64,000 nt of DNA from Cryptomeria japonica (lineage: Eukaryota > Streptophyta > Pinopsida > Cupressales > Cupressaceae). Within the stretch, counting starts at the first letter, position 1; each line of letters starts with the position of its first letter. The translations under genes were made by a program, and so were the position numbers. Of this stretch, positions 12,249 to 24,447 are shown piece after piece. The DNA is taken from contig NC_081412.1 of NCBI RefSeq assembly GCF_030272615.1, positions 672,330,823 to 672,394,822 on the forward strand, written 5' to 3'. The notes below the pieces were generated by a model. The model was not told where the DNA came from, searched no databases, and saw only the letters and a program-made list of their open reading frames with translations.

Positions 12249-13214
12249 CTAGAATTTAGCAACTATGCCAACTGCATGAACTATATCCAGTTGGTTGTGA
12301 ACAACATAGTGCAATTTTCCAATCATTGACCTATATTCCTTCTCATCAATAGACTTGGATTCATCTTCCTTATACAACTTACAACTTGTAACCATTGGTG
12401 TCCCAACTAGTTTACAGTCACTCATGCCAAATGTCTTCAAGATCTCTTTCACATACGTAGACTGTGTGATGAAAATACCATTCTCCATTTGTTGTATTTG
12501 CAAGCCTATGAAAATTTTTATTTCCCCCACTAGAGACATTTCAAACTCATTTTTTATTTCATCTACAAAACCATTGCTCATGTCATCATTACCTCCAAAT
12601 ATGATATCATCTACAAATACTTCATTGACCAGTATTTTATCTCCTTCAGATTTGAGATATATGTTGCTATCTTCACTGGTTCTCAAAAATCCTATCTTCA
12701 TCAGATGTGCATGAAGCCTTTCATACCATGTTCTCGGTGCCTGCTTTAATCCATATAAATCCTTATGCAATCTACATACCATGTCTTTCTCATCAGTCAA
12801 AGCATAACCATCTGGCTTCTCAATGTATACTTCTTCTTCTAGTATCCCATTCAAAAATGTTGACTTAACATCCATCTAGTATACCTTGAATTTCCTATGT
12901 GCTGCAAATGCAATTAAAGTTATGACACCTTCCAGTCTTGCCACTAGTGCAAAAGTTTCACCATAATCTTCTCCTTCCTCTTGTGCATAACCTTTGCAAA
13001 CCAACCTAGCTTTGTTGCAAACTACAACACCATCTTCATTCAACTTGTTCTTGAAAACCCACTTAGTACCTATCACATTTTTATTTATCGGTCGGGGTAC
13101 TAGGGTCCATGTGTTGTTCTTCTCAATTTTATCTAATTCTTGCTCCATAGCTTTAACCCAATGATCATTGCCAAATGCTTCCTTTGTAGTTCTTGGTTCA
13201 ATAATCGAGATCAT
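12249..13214 (-). pseudogene. Reverse transcriptase of Copia 2
   Basis: RT blocks on the - strand: [40 protein letters not shown], then [25 protein letters not shown] and the catalytic block [15 protein letters not shown], followed by NEFEMSLVGEIKIF. One in-frame TAG (12873-12875) separates the two halves, at the glutamine that Copia 3 keeps in VYQMDIK. The catalytic aspartates are intact. The RT would copy element RNA into cDNA in cytoplasmic particles. Confidence 0.92.
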
Positions 13215-13274
13215 GCAAGAATTCTCTCTGATTCTTCTTCTGGTTAGTACTCCAACATGCTTATCCCCAATAAT

Positions 13275-14234
13275 CTATTCAAGATTTTGATTAAGTCTCA
13301 CATATCTTGGAATAACATGATCATTATCTTCAGGTTTAGCTTCTTCATTATTATCATCTTCTTTTGAATTTATTTGTACCAGTTGAACTGGTTCATCAGT
13401 ATTTGCTTTACCGGTTTCGGATTTCACAGTTTCTAGTTCCAAAAACAAAATGCAAGGATCTTCATCCTCTTTCTCTAAACTAGTTTCCTCTGAGCCTTCA
13501 TGATATTCATCCACTCAAACATCAACACTCTCAATAAATCTCTGACTGGTTGTTAAAACACTTGTAGGCCTTACTCTTGGTGGAATAGCCAAGAAATATA
13601 CCTTCATCACTTTTAGCCTCAAATTTGCTAACACAATCACCTCTCTTAATAAAACCTTTGCTTCCAAATATCTTGAAATAAATAACATCAGGTGATCTTC
13701 CATACCAGTATTCATAAAGAGTCTTGTCCTTACCTCTTTTTACCAAAACCCGGTTCATAGTGTAGACAGTTGTGCTGACAGCTTCTCTCCAAAGAGTTTT
13801 CGCTTCACCTCCTGGAATCAACATTGTCCTAGCAACTTCAACAATTGACTGATAGTTTCTTTCTATGACACCATTCTGTTGTGGTGTCCCTGGTGCAAAA
13901 AGTTGTCGTTTGATACCATTTTCTTCACAATATCTAGTGAATTCATCATAAGTAAATTCACCGCCTTGATCTGTCCTCAGACACTTTATCTTCTTACCGT
14001 TCTCCTTCTCAGCTAAGTCTCTGAATGCCTGAACTCACCAAAAGCTTCAGTCTTATCTTTCAAGAATGTGACCCACATCATCCTTGAGAAATCATCAGTG
14101 AAGATCATAAAATACTTGTCACCTTGAATACTTTTTGTCCTTATTGGTCCACAAAGATGTGTATGAACCAAATCTAACAAATGTTCCACTGAAAAATGTT
14201 TTCTTTTAAAAGTTGAGGATGTCATCTTTCCCAA
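13275..14234 (-). pseudogene. Integrase of Copia 2 with acidic linker
   Basis: The core begins LVHTHLCGPIRTKS. The first catalytic residue, Asp in Copia 1 and in the family, is His here. The second Asp (TDQGGEF) and the Glu (NGVIERN) are seen on the - strand at about 13960 and 13870. The blocks WREAVSTTVYTMNR, YFKIFGSKGFIKRGD and DEGIFLGYSTKSKAYK follow. A frameshift near 14030 splits the core. The acidic, Glu-rich stretch 13275-13514 is the usual linker to RT. Confidence 0.88.
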
Positions 14235-14273
14235 CTAACATTCCTTACATAGAGCATTAACCGGTTTGTCCAA

Positions 14274-14498
14274 CTAAGGCAAACCTCTCACTGTCTGGGA
14301 CTTACTCACTTTAATAATGTTATCAAAGTTTACATGACAAAATCTCCTATGCCAAATCCAACTATCATCTATCTTTGCAATTAAATAGTTGTTGACTTTA
14401 GGATTAAGATGAAACAAGTTACCTTTATTTTTCTTCCTGGTAGCAATCAGTTCACCTTTGCTCCCATAGATTTTGCACATACCATTTTTAAATTCCAA
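14274..14498 (-). pseudogene. GAG-pre-integrase domain of Copia 2
   Basis: The segment NLFHLNPK and the zinc-finger-like WIWHRRFCHVNFDNIIKVS match the domain that lies between protease and integrase in copia polyproteins. The frame stops at its 5' end, between this piece and the protease piece. Confidence 0.87.
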
Positions 14499-14519
14499 TG
14501 GGTATCCTTTGTCATTGAG

Positions 14520-14804
14520 TTATGCCACACTCAAAAGATTATGCTTTATACCTTGAACCCAATAGACATCATCTGCAATGCTCTTTCCATTAACAAAAAT
14601 AGTTCCCTTAACTTTAACCATGCAGGGTGAGTCATTACCAAATCTTACAACACTGCCATCAAATCCCTTCAAAGAAATAAATTTTTTCTGATTGCTGGTC
14701 ATGTGATGTGAACAACCACTATCAATGATCCAATCATCAAAGTTATCCATCCTGGATATTAATGCCTTCTGATCTGATATCTCTTCTTTAATGGTTACAA
14801 ACAC
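14520..14804 (-). pseudogene. Aspartic protease of Copia 2
   Basis: The active-site block is WIIDSGCSHHMTSNQ (about 14726 on the - strand), with the catalytic D-S-G. It is followed by VRFGNDSPC and GIKHNLLSVA, the standard C-terminal blocks of copia proteases. It cleaves Gag-Pol in family members. It is separated from gag by a stop at about 14856. Confidence 0.9.
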
Positions 14805-14855
14805 AATATCTTCATTAGCATGACCATCAACATCAATAAGACAATCTTTGTTTCC

Positions 14856-15746
14856 TTAACCCTTATACTTCTTGAATTTCTCTTGTTTGTTCTCATTATC
14901 ACCATTAGGACAATTAGTAGCTATGTGTCCAATCTTGTTGCATGCAAAACATTTCAAAGGTAGTTTATCTCTATATTTACCAGTGCCTCTGGGCAACCGC
15001 TTGGCCAACAATGCTTCAATCTCAACTAAACTATCTTCATCATCAACTTCTTTGCTGGATTTGGATTCATAATTGTGACTGGCATCTCTAGTTTTCCTCA
15101 TAGATGGGTTAGAAATAAAAGCTCTAAATGTAGACTCATATTTCTGTACACTACCATCATAACTATTTAATTCAAAAGAAGTAAGCTTGCCAATGATAGA
15201 GTCAAGGGTTACCTTAGTTTTGTCAATAGACTTTAGCTCCTCAATGGCTGCAACTCGGATAGCATAGATTGGTAGAAGGGTTCTCAATACCTTACTGATC
15301 ACTGTGACATCTTCCACTTTACCTCCTGCACTCTTAATTTCACCGAGTATCTCTTTTAACCTTTGACCATACTGCTGGATATTCTCACCTTCAACCATCC
15401 ACATGTCATCAAACTTTCCTCTTAGACTCTCTTCTTTAGCATTCTTAACATGTTCATCACCGCTATAAATATCTTCAATTTTTTTCCATACCTCATATGT
15501 AGTGTCTAGACCATGAACATCTACATACTCAGCATCAAACAAAGAACTGATAATAGCCTCTAATGCTTGATGGTTTTCTTGTTGCTCTTTCTTTTGATCA
15601 TCAGTCATAATCATAGTAGGTGCAACATATTGAGTATTAACATGTTCCAAGTACTAGTTTCCAAGACTCTTGATATAAATTTTCATTATGTCGCTCCATA
15701 TCCTATAGTTCTCTCTATTAAACTTCAGATCTTCCTTCTTCATCAT
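14856..15746 (-). pseudogene. Gag of Copia 2
   Basis: A Met near 15746 opens a Gag frame (MMKKEDLKFNRENYRIW) that reaches the stop at 14856, with one in-frame TAG at 15654-15656. Helical capsid-like blocks include YEVWKKIEDIYSG and IQQYGQRLKEIL. The nucleocapsid zinc knuckle CFACNKIGHIATNC (C-x2-C-x4-H-x4-C) is intact near the C-terminus. Gag would form the cytoplasmic particle and bind element RNA. I prefer the upstream Met because it lies just inside the PBS and reads into conserved Gag sequence. Confidence 0.88.
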
Positions 15747-15802
15747 GATCTGCAAGATCTTTACCTCAAGTTGTAAGGCTTATACCTTAGAGGACCTGAT
15801 AA

Positions 15803-15814
15803 GCTCTGATACTA
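15803..15814 (-). other. Primer binding site of Copia 2
   Basis: Read on the - strand this is TAGTATCAGAGC, two bases inside the 5' LTR. It differs by one base from TGGTATCAGAGC, the usual PBS complementary to plant initiator tRNA-Met. The outer element at 39197-39208 has the perfect form. Confidence 0.9.
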
Positions 15815-15816
15815 AT

Positions 15817-17218
15817 TGATGGTATGATAAAAGAATAAGAATCTAGTCAACTACTGAGAGGGGGGGGGGTGAATCAGTAGATAGAAAAACTGATACTAAC
15901 TTCACCAGTCTCAAAATCAATCTCTCAATGTAAACTTAGAACTATCAATGTAATATCACTGTCAAGATAAAAACTCTAAGGATAAACTAGTTGACTGTTA
16001 CAACAAATTAACAATAAACAACTTCAAACTCATAAACATCCAAATGCTTTTTCATATGTTAGTAAAACATCATTTCACAATGCTTTCGGTTATCATGACT
16101 TATCAAAGTGTATTAAGTAGTTAAGAAAATTAACCATAAGAACATAACCACAAAAAACATTCAGCACTTGACACAAATATTTTTTTGACGTGGAAACCCA
16201 AATCGGAAAAACCACGAAGAGATGAGACTCACAAGATAAATATCTGAACTCTTCTGAAGTTCGCCCTATTAGGAGCCTAGCTTGTTAAATATTTACAAAA
16301 GTCCTATTAAGAACAAATCCTGTTAGGGATCACCCGGTTAAGGGATTGACTATAATGCCTTGTTAGAAGCAATACCTTGTAAGGAGTAACCTCGGTAGAG
16401 GATTTGAAAATCCAAGCTAATGGATAACTTTGTTAGAGCTTACCTAGTTAGGGGATTTCAATTATGTTGTAATTGTTAGAAATCAACAAGAATTTGCTGA
16501 TCTATTTAAAAAGCACTACACTTGCTTGATCAGATGCTTTTCATGCTCCTATTTGCCTTTACTCAAACTGCAGATACATCATCCAGTTTGGCAACCACAC
16601 ACTCAACTGATCTCTGCCAACACTAAAACTAAACAACTCATCGACCCTATATACAAATCAATTAGGTCGATAACACAACAAAAACTTAATTCTCATAGAG
16701 ATTACAAACAAGTCGGTTCAAGTATGACCGTTAGATTACATAGAAATCTCTACACATCAATCAAGAAAACCTCAACCACTCCTTGATCACTGCTCCATCA
16801 AACTTAGTAACTCATCACGTGCTTTGCATTATATGAAATATACTTGCTCATTCCCTAGACAAAAATCAACGTGCCAAAATCACTTGAAATTGTCTTGACA
16901 CGATGATCATACATGTCATAATCATTATAGCTCATCATAAATTCATAAACCAATATATCCAATTCACCAAACTTAATCAGTTAGCGTTTATCAAAACAAC
17001 AGGTAGGGTTTACTGGTTACCAGTTCAACTCTCCAATATATAGCAATACTGGCTTAACTCCACAACCTTACATATTGGTTATAGTTTCCTTCTCTTATCT
17101 CTTCCTACTAGTTACAAAACAATATTACAACAATATCAACAATATCATAACCTGTTAATTGACATCAATGACAACATATTAACATATCATTAATTAAATC
17201 TTCATGCAAATGCCCACA
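15817..17218 (-). repeat. 5' LTR of Copia 2
   Basis: Second copy of the LTR, starting TGATGGTATG at the PBS side. The repeat homology ends at ATGCAAATGCC (about 17214). The bases after it (CACA, then TCCAC) suggest the end is at 17218 with the target duplication at 17219-17223. Confidence 0.9.
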
Positions 17219-18289
17219 TCCACTTCCAATAGGTACGTCGTAAGGCCCTGGGTTGATGGGTGCCTAATCTTTGGAGCCCCCAGGATTGCATATAATGTTA
17301 TACCCCTGGTAATGCTTGTGTTTATTTCTTACCTTATATGGTCAACAACTAGGTTTTCAACAGTTAGACGGCATGTCAATTTTACTAAACTACATCTAGT
17401 TATATGGGATTTAAAAGTTTTTATTTGACTTTCGATGGTATTTATGGTTGGAGGCATCCATCCAATTTTTTTATACCATCTCCACTAGCTATGTGCAATG
17501 ACCTTTTTTAAAGCTCTTTCTTTAAAGTTGTTGCACGACTTTTATGATTTGGAGGAATCTATTTTGGATGTATGGAGGGTCTCTTTTAGTTAGTGTTATA
17601 AAGGTTGTGTGATCATAGGATTTTAATTATGTAAATTTTTTTAAAAAATAAACAAGTGATCAAATTTTTATCAAGATGAATCTTTATATGGACAAGGGAA
17701 TCTATGAATGTAAAGTACAAGTAAAATGAATATTTTTTGCTTTATATAAAATATCACAACTGTCCATTATAAGTGTGTCATTTATAAAATAGGGTGTTCA
17801 TCTAAACAAGCATTATTGTTATGTAGAAAGATACTATTTTTATTGTATAAATATTGGGGTGACAATGTCTATGGATTAAAGGACTTCATATTATATGTTC
17901 GTCCTAGAAAAAATTTAAAAGGTGAGTGCAATAAATACCTTATGTTTTGTCATCAAATGTGCAAGGTTCTCAAAAAAATTTATGATCATTTAAAATTAGA
18001 TATAAGTTATTTAATAAAAAAAATGTGTTGCTTTTATAACAATAAATAGATTTTTTGTGTTTGACTATTGGATCATTTGTGTTGGATATAAAGGTTAGAG
18101 ATAACAATATTTATGGTAACTAAAAGATGTTGAAATCATTTAGGTTGTAGTTACATTATATTTTAAATAAGAATATGATATTTTTTCTAACAACAAATGA
18201 TATGTGTTTTGTTCAACTACTAGGGATTTTATGATTAAGCTTTGGTTGAATCTTTGAGCATTCAATTTAAGGACATTTCTCACTAGACA
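17219..18289. other. AT-rich stretch with no recognised gene
   Basis: Starts at the right flank of Copia 2. A short GC-richer part (17225-17290) contains GTAAGGCCCTGGGTTGATGG but matches nothing I recognise. Short open stretches here have no domain I can name. The end merges into the LRR relic. Confidence 0.5.
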
Positions 18290-19510
18290 TACTAATGTGG
18301 TGAGCTACATAATGACTAACATGTTTAATGATAGAAAATAGATCATTTCACATTTCTAAAAAAATTGAAGTCCTACATAATTGTGATGACTTGATAGCAC
18401 ATGAAGGTATTGAAAATTGCAATAGCCGACCTAGCTCTAGCTAAGAAAATTAAATCCAATGTTTAAAATTCCTAAACTAACCAAGTGGTCAATCAACTAT
18501 GAGATCTTACTGGTGCGTTCTTGATAGAGATTAATCTTTTCTTGTCAATCCCTCTTGGAGTTCTCAAGGTTGAATGGTTTGTCATAAATGAAGAAAGTGA
18601 CATTTGGCATGTGTCATAAAGTCAAGTGGCCCCAAGTGATTATACAGAATGAATGGAACTTTAAACTATTGTCACCCACAGTCTCTCGATGGGCTTTCCC
18701 ACCATTTGACATTGGACTTAAGAAACTATCAAAAACTGTATTGTGGGACCATGATGCACTTAAGGCATCTATAAATGTGGCAACTTATTTAAATCCATGT
18801 CTAGATATAGAAGTCCAAATAGAGATGTTTGTTTCATAAAAAAAATGTTTCAATGTTCAAAAGTTAGAGTCTTATTGCAAACTGAAAATTCTTCAACAAT
18901 AGAGTTTGAGGAATCTAAAGGAGCTTGCAAGTTTCAAACTTTTATCAAATTTTATAGTGCACAAACTTGAGCTAGTATGGTATAAGGGAGCCAAAAGATC
19001 TAACATATTGTGTCTTGTCGGAGGATGTTTACCTTTTCATAATTAAAAACTTACAAAGGTTTCCCAACTTCTCATTATTCAAGAAGTTAAAGAAATTAAT
19101 TTTATATAATTAAAAGAGGGTTGAAGATCTTCTAATATTAGTGGTTGTCATGAATTATAGGTACTCCATCTAATCTATAATGACAATATTAAAGGACTTC
19201 CCAAAATAGGAAATTTCCCGTGATTAGAGGAAATCAATATGAGTTGCTATTCTTGTGAGGAAATCAATATCGACAATTTTGAATTCCATGTGGACCTTCA
19301 ATCTAATGAGGATCTTCTGTCTTGTCTAATACTCTTCAAACATAAAAGGTTCTCAAACTTAGGTGATGTAGGTACACAAGTGGAATTGAAAGAGTGGTAG
19401 TGGCTAAAGGACAAGACCATTCATGGGATAAGCTACTTCTGTGGATGGAAGACTTATCATTCTATCATAGCTTTGTATGACTGACATGAAAATAGCTAGT
19501 TTTTGTAGTT
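18290..19510 (+). pseudogene. LRR-region relic of a TIR-NBS-LRR gene
   Basis: This stretch aligns by eye with about 43200-44370 of the NLR at 40984-44547. Shared phrases include AAATCCAATGTTTAAA (18450 and 43338), AAAACTGTATTGTGGGA (18732 and 43633) and AATATTAAAGGACTTCCCAA (19185 and 44092). The order is the same throughout. Frameshifts and stops fill it, and no TIR or NBS homology was found upstream. It is a decayed paralogue of the leucine-rich repeat part, which in intact NLRs helps recognise pathogen effectors and holds the protein inactive. Confidence 0.85.
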
Positions 19511-20261
19511 TCTTAAAATGCATATGCTAAATACAAATGAAATAATGTAAAACATAAAAAATGTTAGAAATAAATCTCAAATATAATTTCTTTTATTCAA
19601 CTTACTTCAATGTATTATGTTTTGTACATTGTCATTTGACCAATACAAAAGGGAATTTTTATTGAGGTTGTAGCCTCTTTTATAATATTAGGGCATGGGA
19701 AATCCAAACCGGAGCATATATTATTTACTTGAGTTTCTAATTTGTTAATTAAACTTCAACAAAACATGCAATCTATAAATAGGCTAACAAAAACTCTACA
19801 CATGAAGGAACACATAGAATGGTAGTGTTGTGACGCATGGAGATCAAATTCATTTGAACAGTGGTGAGACTCAAAAATCACCTGCTATCATACTCCCTAT
19901 TGATGCTAAGACTCGCAATTTGATCTCAAAGCTTTGAAAATTAGATCTTTGCAATTTGATGTGACCCTGTTAGTACAATATAACTCAATTTGGTGAAATC
20001 CAAACCATTGCAACTCACTAGGAAACACTTTTTGTAGATGTGAAGTACACATTTACTCATCTCTCTCCCTCATGAGAGATCATAAGGGTACTTGTTCCTT
20101 TCTCTAACATAAGAAAACTCATGTCACCTTTCAATGTGCCAATAATAGAAAGAAGTCATCACCCACTTGAGTGAAACATTCAAACCTTGATTTATCACTA
20201 CCTCTGTTTACATTCAAACACATAGACTTGTACAATATTTTACAAACATACTAGTAACCTT
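19511..20261. other. AT-rich stretch, nothing recognised
   Basis: No open frame with recognisable domains, no repeat pair within the window and no transposon end seen. Confidence 0.5.
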
Positions 20262-20500
20262 TTACTCTTTGTTCCAACATGGTTTTTTTGAGTGATTCTT
20301 CAATCCACAAATTGAACAATACTGAAGATCCCAATAATTGTCTTCTTTATGTCCTTCCTCATGACAATATAAATATTGCATACTTTGAGTTGATTTGCAT
20401 GAACTTGTAACACCTAGCAACATCAAATCTATTTTTCTTACCATATCCAAGACCTTCATTCTTTGATTCCTTTCCCATATTTTTCTATTCATTTTCTTTC
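20262..20500 (-). pseudogene. CCHC zinc-knuckle fragment, retroelement-like
   Basis: A 76-codon stretch ends with CSICGLKNHSKKPC, a perfect C-x2-C-x4-H-x4-C zinc knuckle. Before it, CHEEGHKEDNY looks like a second knuckle with its outer cysteines changed. Tandem knuckles of this kind occur in retroelement Gag proteins and some RNA-binding proteins. Upstream sequence on the - strand is broken by stops. No LTR is linked to it, so the origin is a guess. Confidence 0.4.
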
Positions 20501-21547
20501 ATATCCCATTTTTTTGCATGGTCCTCAAACCAATATTCTTTTCAACAACCTTTATTTTGAACATAACAACTTGCACCTACAAAATTTGGAGATTCACACA
20601 TATCCTTACCTTCAACTTAGCCATCTTTACCTAAAGAAACTCTGGGTACATCATCAATATAAATTGAAGGACATCAATCACTCATATCACAGGAGCTATC
20701 ACATACTCAAGGCTTCAACTTTAGATTATCACTCTTTTTTTTCCAAGAAATTTAACCAATTTTCCAAACCTTCATTCTTCTTTATGGCTTCATAAAACAA
20801 AATTAAACATTCCTTTTTTTTTCTCCATTTTCCTTTTTAACTATCTCTAACACTTTTTGAACAATATAATTTTCATATATCCTTTCTCATCTCCTTTGTA
20901 GTTTCTACCAATTTTGAATTCTAGATCTTTTAAGTTTAATCAATGCATCTTTCAAAAAAATCTTTCTCATACATTGAACTGGAACATGTATTTTTTCTCT
21001 TCACCTTTTTACCATTTTTTCCCATTGAAATAAAAAATTCAAACTCTCCTTACTTATACTTTAAATTTATTTAAATAGTTACACATGCTATCAATTTTCC
21101 AAGATAACCAATGGTTGTCTAACTTATCAAATTTCACCAAATCCACTATCTTTGTGGACAAACTTTGATCTACCTTGATAGATCTGCAAATATGCAATCT
21201 TGTTGGGTTTTCAATAGGTTGATGGATGCTCATCTTGTTGACTCGTAGATTTAGTTGTTTAATAAAATAAAAATTATATAGTGTTAATTATTTAGTTAAT
21301 ATATATTTATATATTTTTGTCAATTCATTCTACTTCATAATAGTCTAATCCAAATAGAATGCAATTTTTGTAATTTAACTAAAGACATATAGGTTTAGTT
21401 ATTTAATTCTTATTTTATGGCTTCATTAACTTATAACACAAATCATTATATTAAATATAATATTATAATAATATTGAACCCTCCAATTTTAATTAAAAAA
21501 AAGGTAATCACATTATTAATATATTCAACACAATCTAATTTTTTAAC
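20501..21547. other. AT-rich stretch, nothing recognised
   Basis: T-rich with short open stretches that show no domain. It ends at the left target duplication of the LINE. Confidence 0.5.
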
Positions 21548-21563
21548 TATGTGTCGAGATCTT
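21548..21563. repeat. LINE target site duplication, left copy
   Basis: TATGTGTCGAGATCTT, identical to 24982-24997. It directly adjoins the poly(T) tract. Confidence 0.93.
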
Positions 21564-22971
21564 TTTTTTTTTTTATTAAAGTGGATGATACCACTAAAAT
21601 TATATTAATTATAATTATTTTTTACATGGTGACTGGTTCAAAGAGCACTGAGGGGAAAGAACCAATAAGAAAACCTCTCAGTTTTGCTCAAAAAACATAA
21701 CCCTACCTACCCAATACAATAGCCCATATACAGCCCACTAAACCCTGATTACAATTTCAATTACATTAGATATAAAGGAATATTTTACAACAAGCTTGTA
21801 CTGGTAATTCTGTAGAGATATCATCTCAAAAAATGTAGCCAAGATCAGTAGCATCCTCAAACATTAATCTCCTTATGCACCACATGAGTCTAGATATCTA
21901 CAGAGAACAAAAAACACAACAAAGAGGGAACCAAGGAGAAGTAGTCCTGACAACATAAAAATGGTTAGCATACATAATCCTATCCACACAAGAAGTAACG
22001 GAAGATGAAGACAACCTTCGGGAAATAGGGTGAAACCAATCCATATAATGGTCCATAAGAATAGCCAAATGAGTAACAACATGACAAGAAGCCATTTACC
22101 CCATCCAAAACACTACATTTTCCAACTTCTCAGAATAATCCACAACCCACCAATTTTGCCCAATATATTCCACATCTTGCTAAGCATTATATAATCCGAA
22201 AAAGAAATAGACAAATATGACCCATACCTGTATATCTATCCAAGATATATAATAGAGCGGGGGTTGTCATGGTATGATTATCAGAATATCATACAAAGAG
22301 AATATCTAGCCAAATAACACCTCTGAATGATGGAAAATGCTTCACATACAACAAACTCAATCAATGAAACTCACCAACCTTATACCCGCAAAGCATAATG
22401 ATTTATTTACTAAACCAAAGCACAGAACATGAGACCCAAAAGTCATGACACAATCAGCCACCACTGCGTTTAAGAAAACATGATTGGCATAACAAACAGA
22501 GTACTTAATATGAACTGCATCATCTAATGATTATCCCAAAAAGCAATATGAACCAGCTTCAAAAAATTGAAAAGAGACAATGTCATCAATTATCATGATG
22601 AAAAAGCAAATAACATAGCCTCAACCACCAAATGGGAAAAAGGAAACCAAAACCAAGCAACCCACATTACCCAAAGTATCAAATCAATGTCAGTTGATCC
22701 CAGAGACTATCACACTCCATCCTTGAAAGCAGCTCCACTTCTAGGGATGACTATAACAAAGGTGTTGTCATAAGGCAAGGCAACACCCTCCTTATAGACA
22801 TTCAAAGAAGTAAATACTTCATAAGGCGAGGAGAATTTCCAAGGCTACCACCAAAAAATCTCCCTTTAATAATGGGGAGATTCTCTCAATAAATGTCAAT
22901 AACAATGGTATTATTCCAAAACACCCTCATTATAGGCACTTATGAAAGAACAGCCACATCAAGAAGGAATT
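21564..22971 (-). other. LINE 3' untranslated region and poly(A) tail
   Basis: Lies between the RNase H stop and the poly(T) run at about 21562-21574. No conserved coding domain was recognised. At 1.4 kb it is long for a 3' UTR, so it may include another inserted fragment. Confidence 0.6.
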
Positions 22972-23517
22972 TTAACATAGAATTTTCATACACGAGATAG
23001 GAAAGTCCAAGGATGCAAGTTCTATGCGGTCTACACCATCACTAATAACCTTACTTGTAAGAAAATATGCAAACACATTGATTTCTCTAAAATAGTAGGA
23101 AATTGAGAAAGTGGAGAAGCCATTAAGTTGAAGAAGAATGTGCTCCAGAAGGTATTGCATACGCCAAGAGACGCATTTTTTGGCAGCAACCACCTGACAG
23201 ACAAGCATTGAATCCCCTTCAATAACAATATCCTTGATATTTAGAGAATGAGCCAGATAAAGTCCAAAAGATAGAGCCTGAAATTCAACCATGTTGTTAG
23301 TACCATAACCAATGTATTTGCCAACTGCCATGATGATATTTGAAGAATGATCAAAGATAATTACCCCAATCCCAAACTTTCCCGGATTGCGCTTAGAGGC
23401 CCCATCAAATTGAAGTTTGAAGGAAGGGGAAGGGGGAGGGCTCCATTTCGCCATCTTTTGCTTAAGATGCGAAGAAAAAACATCTGAAATAGCCCCATGA
23501 GAAGGCAACAAATGCAA
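22972..23517 (-). pseudogene. RNase H domain of the LINE
   Basis: Plant LINE-type RNase H with FKLQFDGASKRNPGKFGIG (first Asp), the Glu in NMVEFQALSFGL, and the Asp in DIVIEGDSMLVCQVV. The last acidic position, normally Asp in a VNxxAD-like block, reads NVFAYFLT with Tyr. The domain ends the ORF2 protein. It would remove RNA from the RNA-cDNA hybrid. Confidence 0.9.
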
Positions 23518-23547
23518 AGAGGGCCAATTCCAAGTAACCCAGTTATC

Positions 23548-24060
23548 CTAATGAGAAAAGGTTGTTAGTTGCCCTAAATTTTTATAAATGAAAGAAAGCA
23601 CCACTTCACTAATGGAGGCTTGGATTTTCCCTATGATGTCTGACAAAGACATCGACTTATGATTAAAAATTCTTGAATTCCTTTCCAGCCATAGATTCCA
23701 AATCACCAGAGATGGAGCAACTATCAACAAAGATGAATAGAATGAAGCGGGAAACAACAAGGGCCGGGATTGAAATTGTGAAAGAAGAGTTGCACAAAGA
23801 GTAGAAGACCACCCTAACATACCAAACAACCAATACCAACACTCAGAGGCAAAGGGACAGAGTAGGAAGAGGTGGTCCACCAATTCCATGCAATAACCAC
23901 AAAAAACACATGGGAAAACTATCGTAATCCCAAGCCTATCTAGACGCATGCCAGTGAGGATTCCATCTTGAATGGCTAACCAGGAAAAAGCCCCTGCTTT
24001 TGGAAGACATGCAGTATGCCAGCATAACTTAGTAGGCCAACAGGCAGGTACAGAGGTCTA
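23548..24060 (-). pseudogene. Zinc-binding RT-associated domain of the LINE
   Basis: The pattern FPCVFCGYCMELVDHLFLLC has the C-x2-C and H-x4-C spacing of the zf-RVT domain that follows RT in plant LINEs. The helical block NLWLERNSRIFNH follows, as in the family. An in-frame stop lies near 24058, and another before the RNase H piece. Confidence 0.88.
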
Positions 24061-24312
24061 GATCAAAGAATTGTACCCCTCTTTCACCGAATAGGAGCCA
24101 GCCGCACTTTTAATCCAAACCAATGAATCTTCTTTATATTGAAAAACTAGAGGTCTCTTACGAAGTTCTTCAATAAAATCTAAAACAATATTAATGTTAA
24201 TAGCCAAGGGAGGGATTTCCTTCCATTTGACAATTTCACAAGGTCCTGAAGTATCAATGATAAAATAATCTGTAACAAAAGGTCCCCAAAGAGATGAAAG
24301 GATTACCGGCAA
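24058..24312 (-). pseudogene. LINE ORF2 segment between RT and zinc-binding domain
   Basis: The stretch contains DSLVWIKSAAGSYSVKEGYN, a block typical of the connector upstream of the zf-RVT domain in plant LINE ORF2 proteins (W-x3-G-x-Y/F-S-V-K-x-AY). A frameshift separates it from the RT piece. Confidence 0.8.
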
Positions 24313-24447
24313 AGGGGACCAATCTCGAATAGATGAGAGAGTTGGGTGCCCATTCTAGACTTCATCCTAAAAATGGGCCTTTCTTCCATTATGGACAACC
24401 TAGGATAAATGAGGCAAAATCACCTCTCTACATGAAATAAGAAAATT

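Larger units (their letters stand above)
10019..17218 (-). mobile_element. Ty1/copia element 2, structurally complete, decayed coding region
   Basis: Two direct repeats of about 1.4 kb flank an internal region that reads on the - strand as gag, protease, integrase, RT and RNase H. The LTRs begin with TGATGGTATG on the + strand. The bases TCCAC occur just outside both ends (10014-10018 and 17219-17223), a likely 5-bp target duplication. The PBS is at 15803-15814 and the PPT at about 11466-11479. The integrase-before-RT order and the initiator-Met-type PBS agree with Ty1/copia. Stops and a missing RNase H block show that it is inactive. Confidence 0.93.

Noticed and set aside
10019-17218. Inverted-repeat DNA transposon
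   Set aside because: The two 1.4-kb ends are direct, not inverted, repeats, and the interior codes for Gag-Pol.
21873-22095. Hydrophobic overlapping frames on the - strand
   Set aside because: They fall in the 3' untranslated part of the LINE and overlap in two frames.
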